Source of the DNA: Rhizophagus irregularis
Lineage: Eukaryota > Glomeromycota > Glomeromycetes > Glomerales > Glomeraceae
Reading direction: 5' to 3'
DNA: 64,000 bases
NCBI RefSeq assembly: GCF_026210795.1
Contig: NC_089445.1
Span: forward strand, 3,410,001-3,474,000
In this document: piece after piece, positions 49,683 to 61,600 of the stretch
How positions within the stretch are numbered: the stretch's first letter is position 1
How the letters are laid out: every line of letters starts with the position of its first letter
The notes under the pieces: generated by a model
Told to the model about the DNA's origin: nothing
What the model saw: only the letters and a program-made list of their open reading frames with translations
The model's database searches: none
Position numbers and translations under genes: made by a program

Positions 49683-52615
49683 TGTCTATCATCGAAATGA
49701 AAAAGGTGAGCTTTCAACAGATAGTATGAAGTTTAAACGTTTGTTTGTTTCCGAGTTTCACCTTGAAAAAATGTGAAATTATAATTATAGTTTGAAGGTT
49801 GGGAGGAATTTCCGTAAAACAAAATTAGACTTCACTGATCGTCGCAGAGTGTGCACTGATACATTCATATTCGCGTATGATATTGCCGCGAAAAAAAAGA
49901 ATGGATCAAGTTGCTCAATTGGCAAAAAATTAGTCTTTTTTTGCTCTTGAGCTCGGATAATGTGGAACAAGAGTTAATAATTAAGTTTCACTTGTAATAA
50001 GCGAGTCGAGCACTCAATGATATTTAAATTTGTGATTTGGATCGCAGAGGGTACAACGGACAAAAAGTGGAAAAAGGCTACCTCCGTTCTCAACGAAGGA
50101 GTACTAAAGGTGAGTATCTATTTTATTTAAGTTTTATATTTGGATGCAAAGGATAGGAAGGAGTTGGGTTACTATGCCAGAACAACCACCTAAAATGCTT
50201 GCCTACGCACCAAGCTAATAATGGAGTACTATCTCTGGTGGGCTTCATTCCAAGTCTACGTGAAGGCCAGTGCCTACTATGCCACAGTGCCGAGAATTAC
50301 TATGTTCATTCGTAGTCCTGCTGATTCCTGCTCTGTCTTCAGGATGGTTTAGCCCTTTTTTTTAATCATTCTCTTACTGTTTCTATTTCTGTAGCTACAA
50401 GCACAAGGGGAAGATGTAAAATCGTTTTGGAGGAGTGTTGAAACCGAAAAAATCGAGGCAGAAAAAAGGTTATTAGAGATGGAAGTGGAGTTAGCTGAGG
50501 TATATGTCCAGCATTGATATTGTATCTTAAGTATCAAGTTAGTACAATACCAACTTTTATGTTTTTTATGGTTTTGCAGACTCAGTTTTCGGTCGATCGT
50601 ACTTTAACGGGGAACGAGGCTCATCGAATCTTTGACCGGAAAAAATTAAATTATGCCTTAAACTCAAATATTACTGAGAAAAATATCGGAAAGCGTTTAG
50701 CAGATGACGATGGTACGGAAGATACAAGTATCAACGTGGACAAGGGTATAAAGAGCCGAGTACACCGGAAGATAATGTAGATATTTTCCGTCGTGCTTCC
50801 AACGTACAAAACATCATGCGCAGTAAATTCACTTTTTCTTCTCAACATCTAGATCCCAGCTCACGATGATGAAAGTGATGAAAGTGACAATGAGAGTATT
50901 ATAAGACCAAGAAGCAATTCGCCACTTCACGACGAATTTTTAAGGGTATGGAATCTGTTGTTGATGATGATGATGATGATGATGACTACGTTTATAGTTC
51001 GGAATCTTCGTCCTGTGACAGTTCCGATAATGATGATACTGTTGTAGATGATAGTAAGTTGAAGACAAAGATAGAGTTGACTGAATTCGATAAGACATAC
51101 TTAAAAATGAATGACTCGGACAAATGGATTCTTTCTACGGGAAAAATAGTAGAAGATGCTCTATACAATTTTGGTATTAAATGCAGGCACGAACAGTAAG
51201 TATCCTTTATGTATTGGACAAAGCTCAGGTTCTATTACTTGACATCTAACATTTTGCGACTTTCCAAAACCTATGTCATTCATTTGTGATAGATCCAAAT
51301 GATAAAATTTATACCAATGAAGAAGTTTTTACTGAGATAGAACTTGATGAAATTCGAAAATATAAACTTAAGCCAATACCACAGATGCCCCAAGACTTAT
51401 TAACGTATCTTAACAGTTTTCGGGTGGTAGGTAGTTTTATATATCTTGTTGATAATACTATTATGATCATTTACTTACTTGTACATCTGAATTAGTCCGA
51501 CATCTCAGGCCTCAGAGATGCTATATTTAAATCTCAGCAGTGGGATTCTCCATACAATCGACAAACACATTTTGATCATGATTGGATTTGAAATACCGCG
51601 TACAACTTGTAGGTTCTGCCCGATAGTAAATTATTTTTTTATTCCTGGATTATTAATTCTATCTTGATCTACAGGTTACATGATTAACATGAATATGAAG
51701 CGGGAAGTTTAGAGAAGGATCATCTGGAATTGTGGCTCTTAGTTCATGTTTGGAATTTTATAGACAGAGGATTTGGGAATGTTGATGGATTGGAAACCGC
51801 AAGGTAGGGAAGATAACACTATAACCATTCTTCTATGATAAGTGGTTCACATCTTTTTTGCATCAGGTCAGAGTAATCGAACTGGATCTGCAATTGTCAA
51901 AATGAAGAGAAAGATTATGGGAAGGTGTGGAGATCTAATCATTTGAAAGGTTTCTACTGAGTACGGATGTTCAGAGGCTGGTAAATCTTTCGAAGGTAAC
52001 AATGGGACAAAACTTTTGCATGAAAGAGGTATAAAAGCTCCGAAGATGATGAAGGATATGTTTTATTCTTTGTGTGAAGCTGTTGGGATGGAGGAGAAAA
52101 AGATAAGGAAACTGCAATCGATCGGGTTTATACACTCGGGTAGGTTTGATGATGGAATTTCTCAAGTTGTATATTGTTCAGACTAGTGACTTATTTTATC
52201 ATTTCTTTATGAACGAAATTTAGGTCTGATGATGTTATTACTTAGATTGGATTCCCCTGCTAGCTATACATGTCGAATAACTCGAACACAAATGTTGGAA
52301 ATCCCCTCTCAAATAATTCAATTCGGCTCAAAGGTACTTCCTATAATTGTGTTGGCATGGAAAGCGAAGGTATGTACTTGTATAAGCACTTGTATTTTGC
52401 AATCGCTTACATCTAATAATTTTTGTTATTTCACAGATGATTGTTAAGGGTACAATTGAATTTGGCATATTTGGAGGATGAAAAAAATATAGACGATCAG
52501 CTTCAAAATTTACAAAATAGTTGTGAATTTTCTCCTCCACAGATAAAATTAAATCAAGCGATTGCTTTCGATTCCCTGAGTTCAAAGAACAAGACTAGAA
52601 AAAGGATTACTTAGA
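49683..52615 (+). pseudogene. Multi-exon gene of an unrecognised family, with nonsense codons
   Basis: A series of exons with good splice sites runs left to right. It includes EGTTDKKWKKATSVLNEGVL before gtgagt (50109); LQAQGEDVKSFWRSVE at 50397; a Glu-rich helix; TQFSVDRTLTGNEAHRIFDR at 50580; an Asp/Ser acidic block (50948-51080, eight Asp codons in a row); DPNDKIYTNEEVFTEIELDE at 51290; SQQWDSPYNRQTHFDHDW near 51530; EYGCSEAGKSFEGNNG near 51960; and LMMLLLRLDSPASYTCRITR at 52229. In-frame TGA codons near 51588 and 51947 and a few frame changes mean that no full protein can be made. The layout (basic start, acidic middle, long conserved C-terminal part) suggests a multicopy, perhaps transposon-derived, fungal family; that is an impression, not a match. 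Confidence 0.55.
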
Positions 52616-53207
52616 ACTCTAATAACAAGTCTAAAAGAAATTCTAAGAGATAGTCTCTTACTTTAATCACTAGGCTATTGCATAAATTTCAATATAGTAT
52701 TGGTTAATGGGCCTCATAATCATATACTGCTACTCCGAAGCACTTTGATCTTTTTACATTACAGTTAATTCGTTTCTTATCAAATTCTTCATTACAAGAT
52801 TTACCCTAATAATGTATTAGTTTAGCAACAATTTAAGCATTAATAAAATATTTGTTACAATTTGCAACATGCACTACGTGGTAATGATAAGTCTCGTAGT
52901 TCTTAGGCTGAACGTGTAGATGTAGATTGGCCGATCATTTATCCGAGCCTAGCCATAATTATAGTGATCCTAACGCATCGGAAAATTTATATATACTGTA
53001 TCTTAGGATTTATGCCTTGAAAATTTGGTGTAACTCTTATCGTTCCCGATTTTCATATTTTCTTAAATTTTTTTTTTTATTAAATAATACTGGATCACAG
53101 TAATTAGAGATGGCAATAATTTAATAAACATTTTTATTTACAATATTGTTATATTTAGTACAGTCTTGTAATTTTATAAATAATAAAAGTTTTGAAATTT
53201 AGTAAAG
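52616..53207. other. Intergenic, no gene seen
   Basis: AT-rich sequence lies between the 3' ends of two convergent genes. Nothing recognisable is present. Confidence 0.5.
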
Positions 53208-55478
53208 TTATTTTCTTTTTTGAAGTTTTTCTAACTTATTTTGTGCATTTTTGTTTCTTTGTTTAGCTGATTTTTCATACCAATAAATTGCTTTATTTAT
53301 ATCTTTTGTAACTCCTTTTCCATATTGATACATTAAAGCAATATTATATTGTGCCATTTCATCTCCTAAGTTTGCTGCAATTTGATATAATTTAAATGCT
53401 TTTTGTTTATCAATTTTATTTCCAATACCTTTATCATAACAATATCCTAATGAAGCTATTCCCTTTGAATATTTTCCTTCAGCTGATTGCTTATATAATT
53501 CAAAAGCTTTATTACAATCTTTTATAACACCAATTCCATTTTTATAACAATTACCAAGATTATGCATTGCTATTATATTCCCATTATTTGCAGCTTTTTC
53601 ATACCAATAAAATGCTTTTTTTAAATCTTTTCTAATTCCTATTCCTTTTTCAAAACTATAACCAATTTCTAATTGTCCTACTGCATCATTTTCATTAGCT
53701 ACTTTTTTATAATATTCAAAAGACAAATTTTCATTTTTCAAAGTTCCATATCCATAAAAATAACAATCACCAACGAAAAGTTGTGCTAATACATGATTTT
53801 TTTTTGATGCATTAATAAACAAATTAAATGCTTTCTTATTATTTTGATTTGTTACAAATCCATAATAGTTAAAATATCCAAGTAAATAAATAGAATTTGA
53901 ACTAATTTGATTATTCAATAACCAATTGTAAATTTCTTGTAAACTTGCATTATAATTATTAAAATGCTTTTCTAATTCTGAAATATTATAATTTCCCTTA
54001 TTTTTTAATTTATAAATATAATCGTTTATTTCTCCAACTATCATATTAAAATCTTTTTCGGTTGAAAGATTTTCTGAGATCTCAAAAGAATCAATTTTTT
54101 TTGTATCTATTTTCATTTTTTCAAAATTTTGCATAAGTTGAGATAATTCACCTCGTGGTTCTGAGTTATTAGCACTTAAAGAAATCGCTTCATTAAGTTC
54201 TTGTTTGTTTTTCACCTGATGATTTTCGATTATTACGTCTGTTTTGATAATTAGTGCATTTAGCCAAGTAACTACTTGATTTATGGTTGGGCGATTATCA
54301 GGTTCTCCATCCCAGCATTCTAAATAATAAATATAATCAATGATTTGATAAGAAATAATACTTAAGTAATTAAATTTGTCTTACCAGTATAAATTTTTGC
54401 ATAATTTTCAGGTGTTCCAGGAACAACAGTTTCTCTGAGACCTTGTAAAATTTCTAAAGCTAAACCAACATCATATTGTTCATCTTCAACATAAAAAGGA
54501 GGTTGTCCATTAGATATTTCCCATAATAATACGCCAATACTGTAAATATCACTTTTTTCATTTAATGAGTAAATTTGTGTTGCTTGGTCAGAACTACTTC
54601 TTCGTCTGTTGAAAATTTTTGGATCAACATAAGGAATCACTCCAAATAATTGGGATTGCAAATTTGATGACATCCCGATTCTTTTTGATAATCCAAAATC
54701 TGCCAATTTGATCGTTTTATGATGAACTAATATATTACCGGAATGCTATTAAAAAAAATGTATATATTAAACAAATGATGCAGATATGATATTATTCAAT
54801 TATTGAAAGAATAATGAATAAATTACCAAGTCACGATGGACAATTCCTTCATTATGTAAACATGATATAGCACAAGATAACTGGTATGCCATAATAGATT
54901 TGTCGTCCCAAGTAAGGTTAATAAAGTTTTCCTTCAGATAATTTCGCAGACTACCGCCATCGGCATATTCCATTACTAAAATATAATTATTATTACCATG
55001 ATATTCTAAAGAAAAAAAGAAACGGTCATTAAAATGCATTGTGAATAAATTCATAATATTATTAATATTAATTAAGGTATCATTATAATACCTGCTGATT
55101 CAAATTTTGTTATTCCATGGCAACGGATAATATTATCATGATAATCTACTTCACGCTGAATTTTTAACTAAATAATTTAAATTTTTAAATAAATACTATT
55201 TGATAATAATAAAGAAATAATATTATTTATTAAATTACCTCACAAACAATTTCTTTTAAGGTGACTTTGTTAAGATTAAAAAAAGATTTTAATGCAAAAC
55301 ATTTCAAATTTTTCCAATTTGCCCTGTAAACCTTTCCGAAACCTCCGCTACCAATTTCTTTAAAGTCACTAAATTCACTATATTCATAATATTTTATATG
55401 TTCTTTATTAATGGCTTCTTTAATCCATTCATCGGTATCATGCATTATGATATTATCAGACATATTGAATAATGACAA
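53208..55478 (-). CDS. TKL-type protein kinase with C-terminal Sel1 repeats
   Basis: Five exons (55239-55478, 55092-55167, 54827-55005, 54385-54745, 53208-54319) join with GT-AG borders and matching phases into 656 codons including the stop. The kinase domain has the loop GSGGFG at 43-48, Lys64, HRD at 162-164, DFG at 181-183 and VDPK in place of APE; all catalytic residues are present. Residues about 425-650 hold six Sel1-like repeats of about 36 residues (pattern A-x2-LGxCYxxGxG-x6-KAFxxYxxAA), a helical solenoid used for protein binding. A signalling kinase that recruits partners through the solenoid is the likely role. This architecture is expanded in Rhizophagus-like fungi. The ATG lies in cagacatattg context, with no upstream exon seen. 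Confidence 0.92.
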
Positions 55479-58400
55479 TTTAACAGAGAAGTATTAAACA
55501 ATAGGATTGAACAGTCAAAGTTTTAAAAAAAAACTTTTTTTTTTTCTGTGAATGAAGAAAAATTAAGTATTTATGCAATTTATTTTCCGAATACTGTAGT
55601 CACACAGATAATCTCAGCCGCAGCACCGCAGTAATGAAGAAATTAATCCTTATTTTATGACGGTAGAAAAGTATTGTAAGTTCAGATACAATAGATGAGA
55701 ATTCATTCAGTATTACATGCAGAAATATAAAAATACATTGATGAAATTTATCAAAGTAATCCATTGGGTTATCACTTAAAAAGCAAATAAAAAAATTTCA
55801 TATTGAATTGTAAACAATATTAACTACTAAGGTATCTAATATTAATTGAGAAAATGACAACTAAAGTGTTAAATTGCGAGAATTCCAGTAAAAAAAAAGG
55901 TATTTTAGCAAATTTATAATTAGTCAAATGTTTTATTGTAGATCTTATATGTGGAAGTTTGTAATATTTCCATCATTTAGATTATCAAATGTATCAATTT
56001 ACCGGTATGTTTTAAATAAACTACTATACTTATCTAAAAATATATTAGCGTTTAAAATTAGTATTGTGACATGACATTTAATACTGCTTTATATGGCTAA
56101 AATTATAAATAAAGTTGAGTTTCAAGTAAAAAAAACTTACTGGCTGAACGGTAATGTATAATAAATTTTCTTTCTGATAATATAAAAAACGCAGCCAACT
56201 GAGCCAAGTAATATGTCTTCATCTGAAACGATGCAGAAATTTATCTTACAAAACATTTGACTGTCAAAACCATTATTGATTATTCATTCCTTAATTCCTA
56301 TGGAATATCCACTTACAAGTATGGATGGCGTTCAGTAATTTATTATATTGAGGGATGGGGAAATAAAGAAGCAGCATTTGCAGATGTAAATAAAAAATAA
56401 TATTATAGAATGTGAAGCTAAAATTCGTGTAATGGAGTCATCTAATCTTGTCTTGAATATAAACAAATTTTTTTGAAAATAATTTATGTGAAAAAGCTAA
56501 TCAAATAAAGTTAGTTTATTTTATCAGTCGTGAGGGCAGAACAATAAAGCTCCAGTGATTTGTTGACTACTTCCCCTATCCAATAACTGAACTATTTATT
56601 ATGAATATTTAATAAACTACAGTCTAACCTCGATATACCGATATTCGATATACCGATATACTATTAAAAACTTGTTATACCGATAAAATTTTATTTTCCC
56701 ACTATATGTGAGGACATATAAATATCGGTATAACTTTGATATAACGATATTTTCTAAAAATTTCATATATGTCCCGACATATCGTTATATAAATATGTAA
56801 TAGATTTTAACTATCATATTAAATAAACATCATTCATAAAATATCAATAAGGAAAATCACGGACGACTATTAGGAAACGTGGTATAAAATTTAATTATTT
56901 AACGATTTTAAAATATTATCATTATTAATTTTTATTTTCTTATAAAACACTTAATTGGAAAAAAGAAACTCGATTGTCAGTTTTTCAAAGTCAAGATGTT
57001 TATAAAACACGAAATGACAATAACTTTTCATCCATTATTCTACCTAAAAATTGACGTGACCTATAGCATATATTCTTTTTCTTTGGTCAAAAATCATACA
57101 AATTTTTTTGTAATAAAACTTCGTGAATACACGAAATTGCCCATCCAGATCTATAAGATGATTCATGACATTAAGTCTCATTATACAAATGTTTCTTTTT
57201 AATTTTCCTAAATAAAGGAAGGGGCTTTGAATTTTCAGGGATCTTCTCTTCTTACACAATTTGTATTAAAGCCTGAAAAAATCTATAATTAAGATTCTTC
57301 TATCACGTTTTGTTTCGATTATGTATTACCTTTCTGTTTATCATTTAAATCCATCCCATTGTCGTTTCTAACTGTTTTGTTAATTTCCTATCTTCTCGTT
57401 TCTTCTTATGACTAATACTTGGTCACCTTTTTTTAGATATTTTCTCTGTTCTTATACTGCGCCACTTTCCATTATTGAGAAATTTTCTTATTATTGACGT
57501 GTGTTTTTTAACAAAGTATAGGCGACGACTTCATTAAATTTCTATTATTTCAGCTTCTATTATTACACTTGTATCGACGAACAATTTTGTCAGCAAATTT
57601 GTCCTTAATAAAATACAAGTAATACAGTACATTGATATATACTTTGTTGTTGAGGAATTATTTAATAAAATTTTAACGTTTTGTTTGACATGGCAAATTT
57701 ATTAAATGAATAGTATAAAATGCATTTCAATAAATTTACATAGTTCTGCGTGTTAGTTACATACTGTGCATCGTGAATTGCAATTTTGAATTCATGTTTC
57801 CCAATAACAAAATTTTTGCTCGTGACTACCAACGACCGCTTTTGAACCAATCGTATCTGAGCGTTAGAAATAGTTCTGATTAAATTTCCAAAGAGGACGT
57901 GACATTTTATTTTACGACATACTTAAGTCAGTTTTGGATCAAGAAATATCAAAAGAGAAAGAAGAGGATTTTATAATTGAGACAGCTAAAAGATACAATA
58001 TAAATTAATCAAGATTCATAAGAAACAGATATTTGGATGAAGATAGTATGATGAAAGCTATTAGCCTATTACAAAATCAATTAAAGAAAACGGTATAGAA
58101 AGAGATGGATAGTTTATAGTTAAACCTTATTGTGTGACTAACAAGCATCCCCAAAATACTAAACATTTTAAAACAAAAGAAATTATTAAAGCCGATCAAA
58201 CACCTTAATTATCACTGATGACGCAAAATCTGGATGATGAAATCGAAGGCAGCGCAAACAGACTGTTAGGGTAGTTTAGATTAACTACGATGTTAGTAAA
58301 GATCATCACGGAATTGGCGGATAGAACTTTAATTTATTATTATTATTATAACATTCATAAATAATAAAGAAACACGTATATTCCATAAAAAAAAAGAATC

Positions 58401-58676
58401 AAAAAATGACCTCCCTCGGTTACTTCTACGGTTGAAGAGTAATAAGAAAGATGTAAGGAAAAAAAGGAGTAAAGGAGTAAAGGACTAATAATATTAACAT
58501 ATCTACAACAATATTATTTTTTTACAATATGTACAAAGAAAATTAATGTGAACGAAAAAGTTTATAAATTTTTAAAATGTTCCAAGAGATTTATTAACTG
58601 GCAATAATTGATCTAAAAAAGATATTAAATTTCGAGAGAATTAAAAATCTAATATCACATATTCTTCTCGCATGCT
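55479..58676. other. 3.2-kb intergenic stretch
   Basis: No convincing gene. Small ORFs near 57000-57260 and 57662-57850 overlap on both strands and have no protein-like features. A plus-strand region at 57930-58260 has coding-like words with many stops and may be an old gene fragment. A pogo-like transposon end lies at 56620. Confidence 0.45.
56620..56800 (+). mobile_element. Truncated pogo/Tigger-like transposon end
   Basis: After a TA dinucleotide the sequence CAGTCTAACCTCGATATACC begins, which has the typical CAGT-x-AACCTCGATAT form of pogo-like inverted ends. Several cgatatacc/ggtataac sub-repeats follow. No matching opposite end is found, so the element is truncated or degraded. Confidence 0.5.
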
Positions 58677-61600
58677 CTAATGTTTCTTCATATCTGATAT
58701 CCTTTGGTGAGACATTGGCGGCACTAGCGGTACTACCATGTTCACCTTTGTTGAACTTGATCGTGTTTGATTCTTTGATAAACGATCAAAAACATTATCT
58801 CTTGTCGATGTTTCTGATCTTGTGTGTGTATGATGTGACATTAATGCACGTTTTTCACATTCACTAGTAGTACTTATTACGCTTATTGTATCATCACTAT
58901 CGGGTGAACTATGTTCGTATGAACTTTGTCGCGTATGATATGCTGATGTTATATCTTTGGAACCTCGTCGTGCCATACTGCTTTGTGATCTTCGCTTATC
59001 AACAATTGCCAAAATGTCCGCTATCGCGTGAAACATTCCCACCTGATTCTAAGTAAAGACTTGTTAAACTACTTTGTCGACTATGTGCAAGAATTGTTGA
59101 CCCAACGTGAAGCGAACTTGAAAATTGAACACTAGGTTTTCTTCGTTCTAAATGTTGATCACTGGATCTGGAACGTTCTAAAGGTTGACTGCAGGACCTT
59201 GTGCGTTTAAAAAATTGACTATTGAGAGAACTTGTGCGTTCTAAATGTAAATTTCCAAGCTCTATTGAAGGAGAAATATTCTCATCATTTGGTGTTGATG
59301 GACCATTCTTTAATCTTCGACCATTTAAACTCCTCTTTACATCATTGTAACCAATGCTTCCACTGCTATAATCACTATTACCAGAATCTTTTCTCTTTGA
59401 ATTTGTTGGAACGTCCGGCGTTGATGATTGAATTTCATTAGTTCGTTCAGATACCTTTTCGCGTAATTGAAGATTTAACAAGTATAAATTGCGTCTTGAT
59501 GATAATCCCATTTGACAAGGAGTTCCAAGAGTTCCTGCAGATACTGCAGCCTCGAAGGAAATGGCATTGGAAGTACTATTTTCAATATCGTCCATCTGTA
59601 ATTCTCTCTTTTCTGGAGTTGATGGACTTAATGATCTTCCATCAAGACGTAAAGCTTCTTCGAGAAATCTGCTTTTCTTCTCGTATTTACTTGTCAATAA
59701 TGATTTTCTTAAATCCATAATTGTCCTTTCTCGTTGTTCTAGAATCATTTGAAGAGACCGATATCCAGTCCGAAGTTTAATAATATCCTTAAAGAAGGAT
59801 TCCAATATTGTATAAGATTCGAATTGATCCAAATTTTGTAGAACTCGAAAAACATAGTCATATAAGGCTTCATGTGATGCAACCTCTGGTAAGATGAAGG
59901 GAAGTTTCTTTTCAGCTTTATCAGTCTTAATATAATTCTCTTCTTGGTCCGCAGCAATACTTGATTGTAAAGAATGAATCTCAGCATTAATGCAAGCAAT
60001 TTCCGAGGTAATTATCTCAATCTTATCATCTAATGCTTGAGCATATCCTCTTAATTCATTTCCAATTTCACAAGTACTATTTATTCTTTCTTGTTCTTCA
60101 AGTAATTCATTCTTCTCCTCTTGTAAATTGTTTCTTCTAACGATCCATTCATCCATCACTGCTAGTGTTTGACGACCACTAATATATTTACAGATTGCTT
60201 CATAAAGAAGTTTTTTCTTATCATAACCACTGGCAAATACTTCATCATAGATAGGACTTAAATCATCAGAGGATCGTCTTGGTTCCTTTCCGTCTTCACA
60301 ATTATTAGGTGCTGAATGATCACGGAAAGCCTTGGCTATTAACTTAGGAGTAGTGGTCCGTTTCAGTAATGCCATAACCGATTTAAGTTTTTCATTTGTT
60401 TGTAAAACTTTCTTCCGTCTCTTTTCAAGCATGATTTTTTGCATTTCACTAGTTCTTTCAAGACGGTTCATTCGTTCTTGAGCAGCTTTTTTTTTACGAC
60501 GAAGATTTTGAATTTCACGTTGATTACGTTCAGTCATTTCACGAACATCATTCATGCGCTTTATCATTCGCGATTTTTCACTTTTTAGTTGTTCAATTTG
60601 AGCACGCATATTCTTGAGCATTGTTTCATTTTGATTCTTTGATGTAGCATTTTGGGTAGCTTCTTGAATTAAACGGTTCATCTTGTGTTCGTAACGGGCT
60701 TTAAGTTCGACCGCAAGGATCGAATTCTTATCACGAGTACTAGCATTTTGAGCGCGTTTAACAGCAGCGTCCCTTTCTTGTTGTAAGGCTTCTTGCATAT
60801 CATCCAACCGTTGTTCATATTGATTTCTCATATTAGTATATTGTTTTACAGCAAATTCTAATTGTGAAATGAGATGTTCTTTAACAATAATATCAGCATG
60901 AATTTGACGTAGCTCGTGGGCAAGCGCAAGAGCATTTCGGGATGAGCAACTAGTGCAATATTGAGAAGAATCAGATTTAGTTGAATAAGGAGAAATTGGC
61001 TCATCGTCAGAATTAGATTCTTCAACAGCTGGAATTTCACTGGGAGATACACTACTTAATCTTTTTTCCCATTCGGGTACTTCAATGGTTTGATTTTCAC
61101 CGAAATATTCACTGCTTGATCTTCTTTTTTCCTTTGAATAATTGGGTATAATTTGATCAATATAACTTTCACTATTAGTTGATGAAGGTTGTTGAATTAC
61201 AAGTGGGTCATCATATAAAGGATCTCCATTATTTATTATCATGTAACTTTGTCTGAGTTGTTCATTGGCCTTTTCGAACTTTTCTCTGGTATTACTGCGT
61301 CTTTTTAATTTTTGAGTTATTTTGAATGATTCACCTTCGCTAACAATATGTTCATCAAGTTGACAAGATGAAGAAGGATCAACAAGTGAGATTTTATTAG
61401 AAGTCTCATCAGAAACTGGAAAGTGGTCATTGGCTCTTGTCTTACTTTTCTTTGAAGAACGTTTCTTCTTCTTTTTACCTTTCTTCTCTCCACTCTCTTT
61501 ATTACTATTTCTATCATTATTTTGATGATAAATATCCTCATCAGATGAAAAGATATGAGGATCAGGGAACTTGATATGATCTTTCTCAGCCAAGGAAGCT

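Noticed and set aside
59232-61541. Several ORFs of 60-85 codons on both strands within the kinesin tail
   Set aside because: They are shadows of the long kinesin exon, which has intact frame and family motifs.
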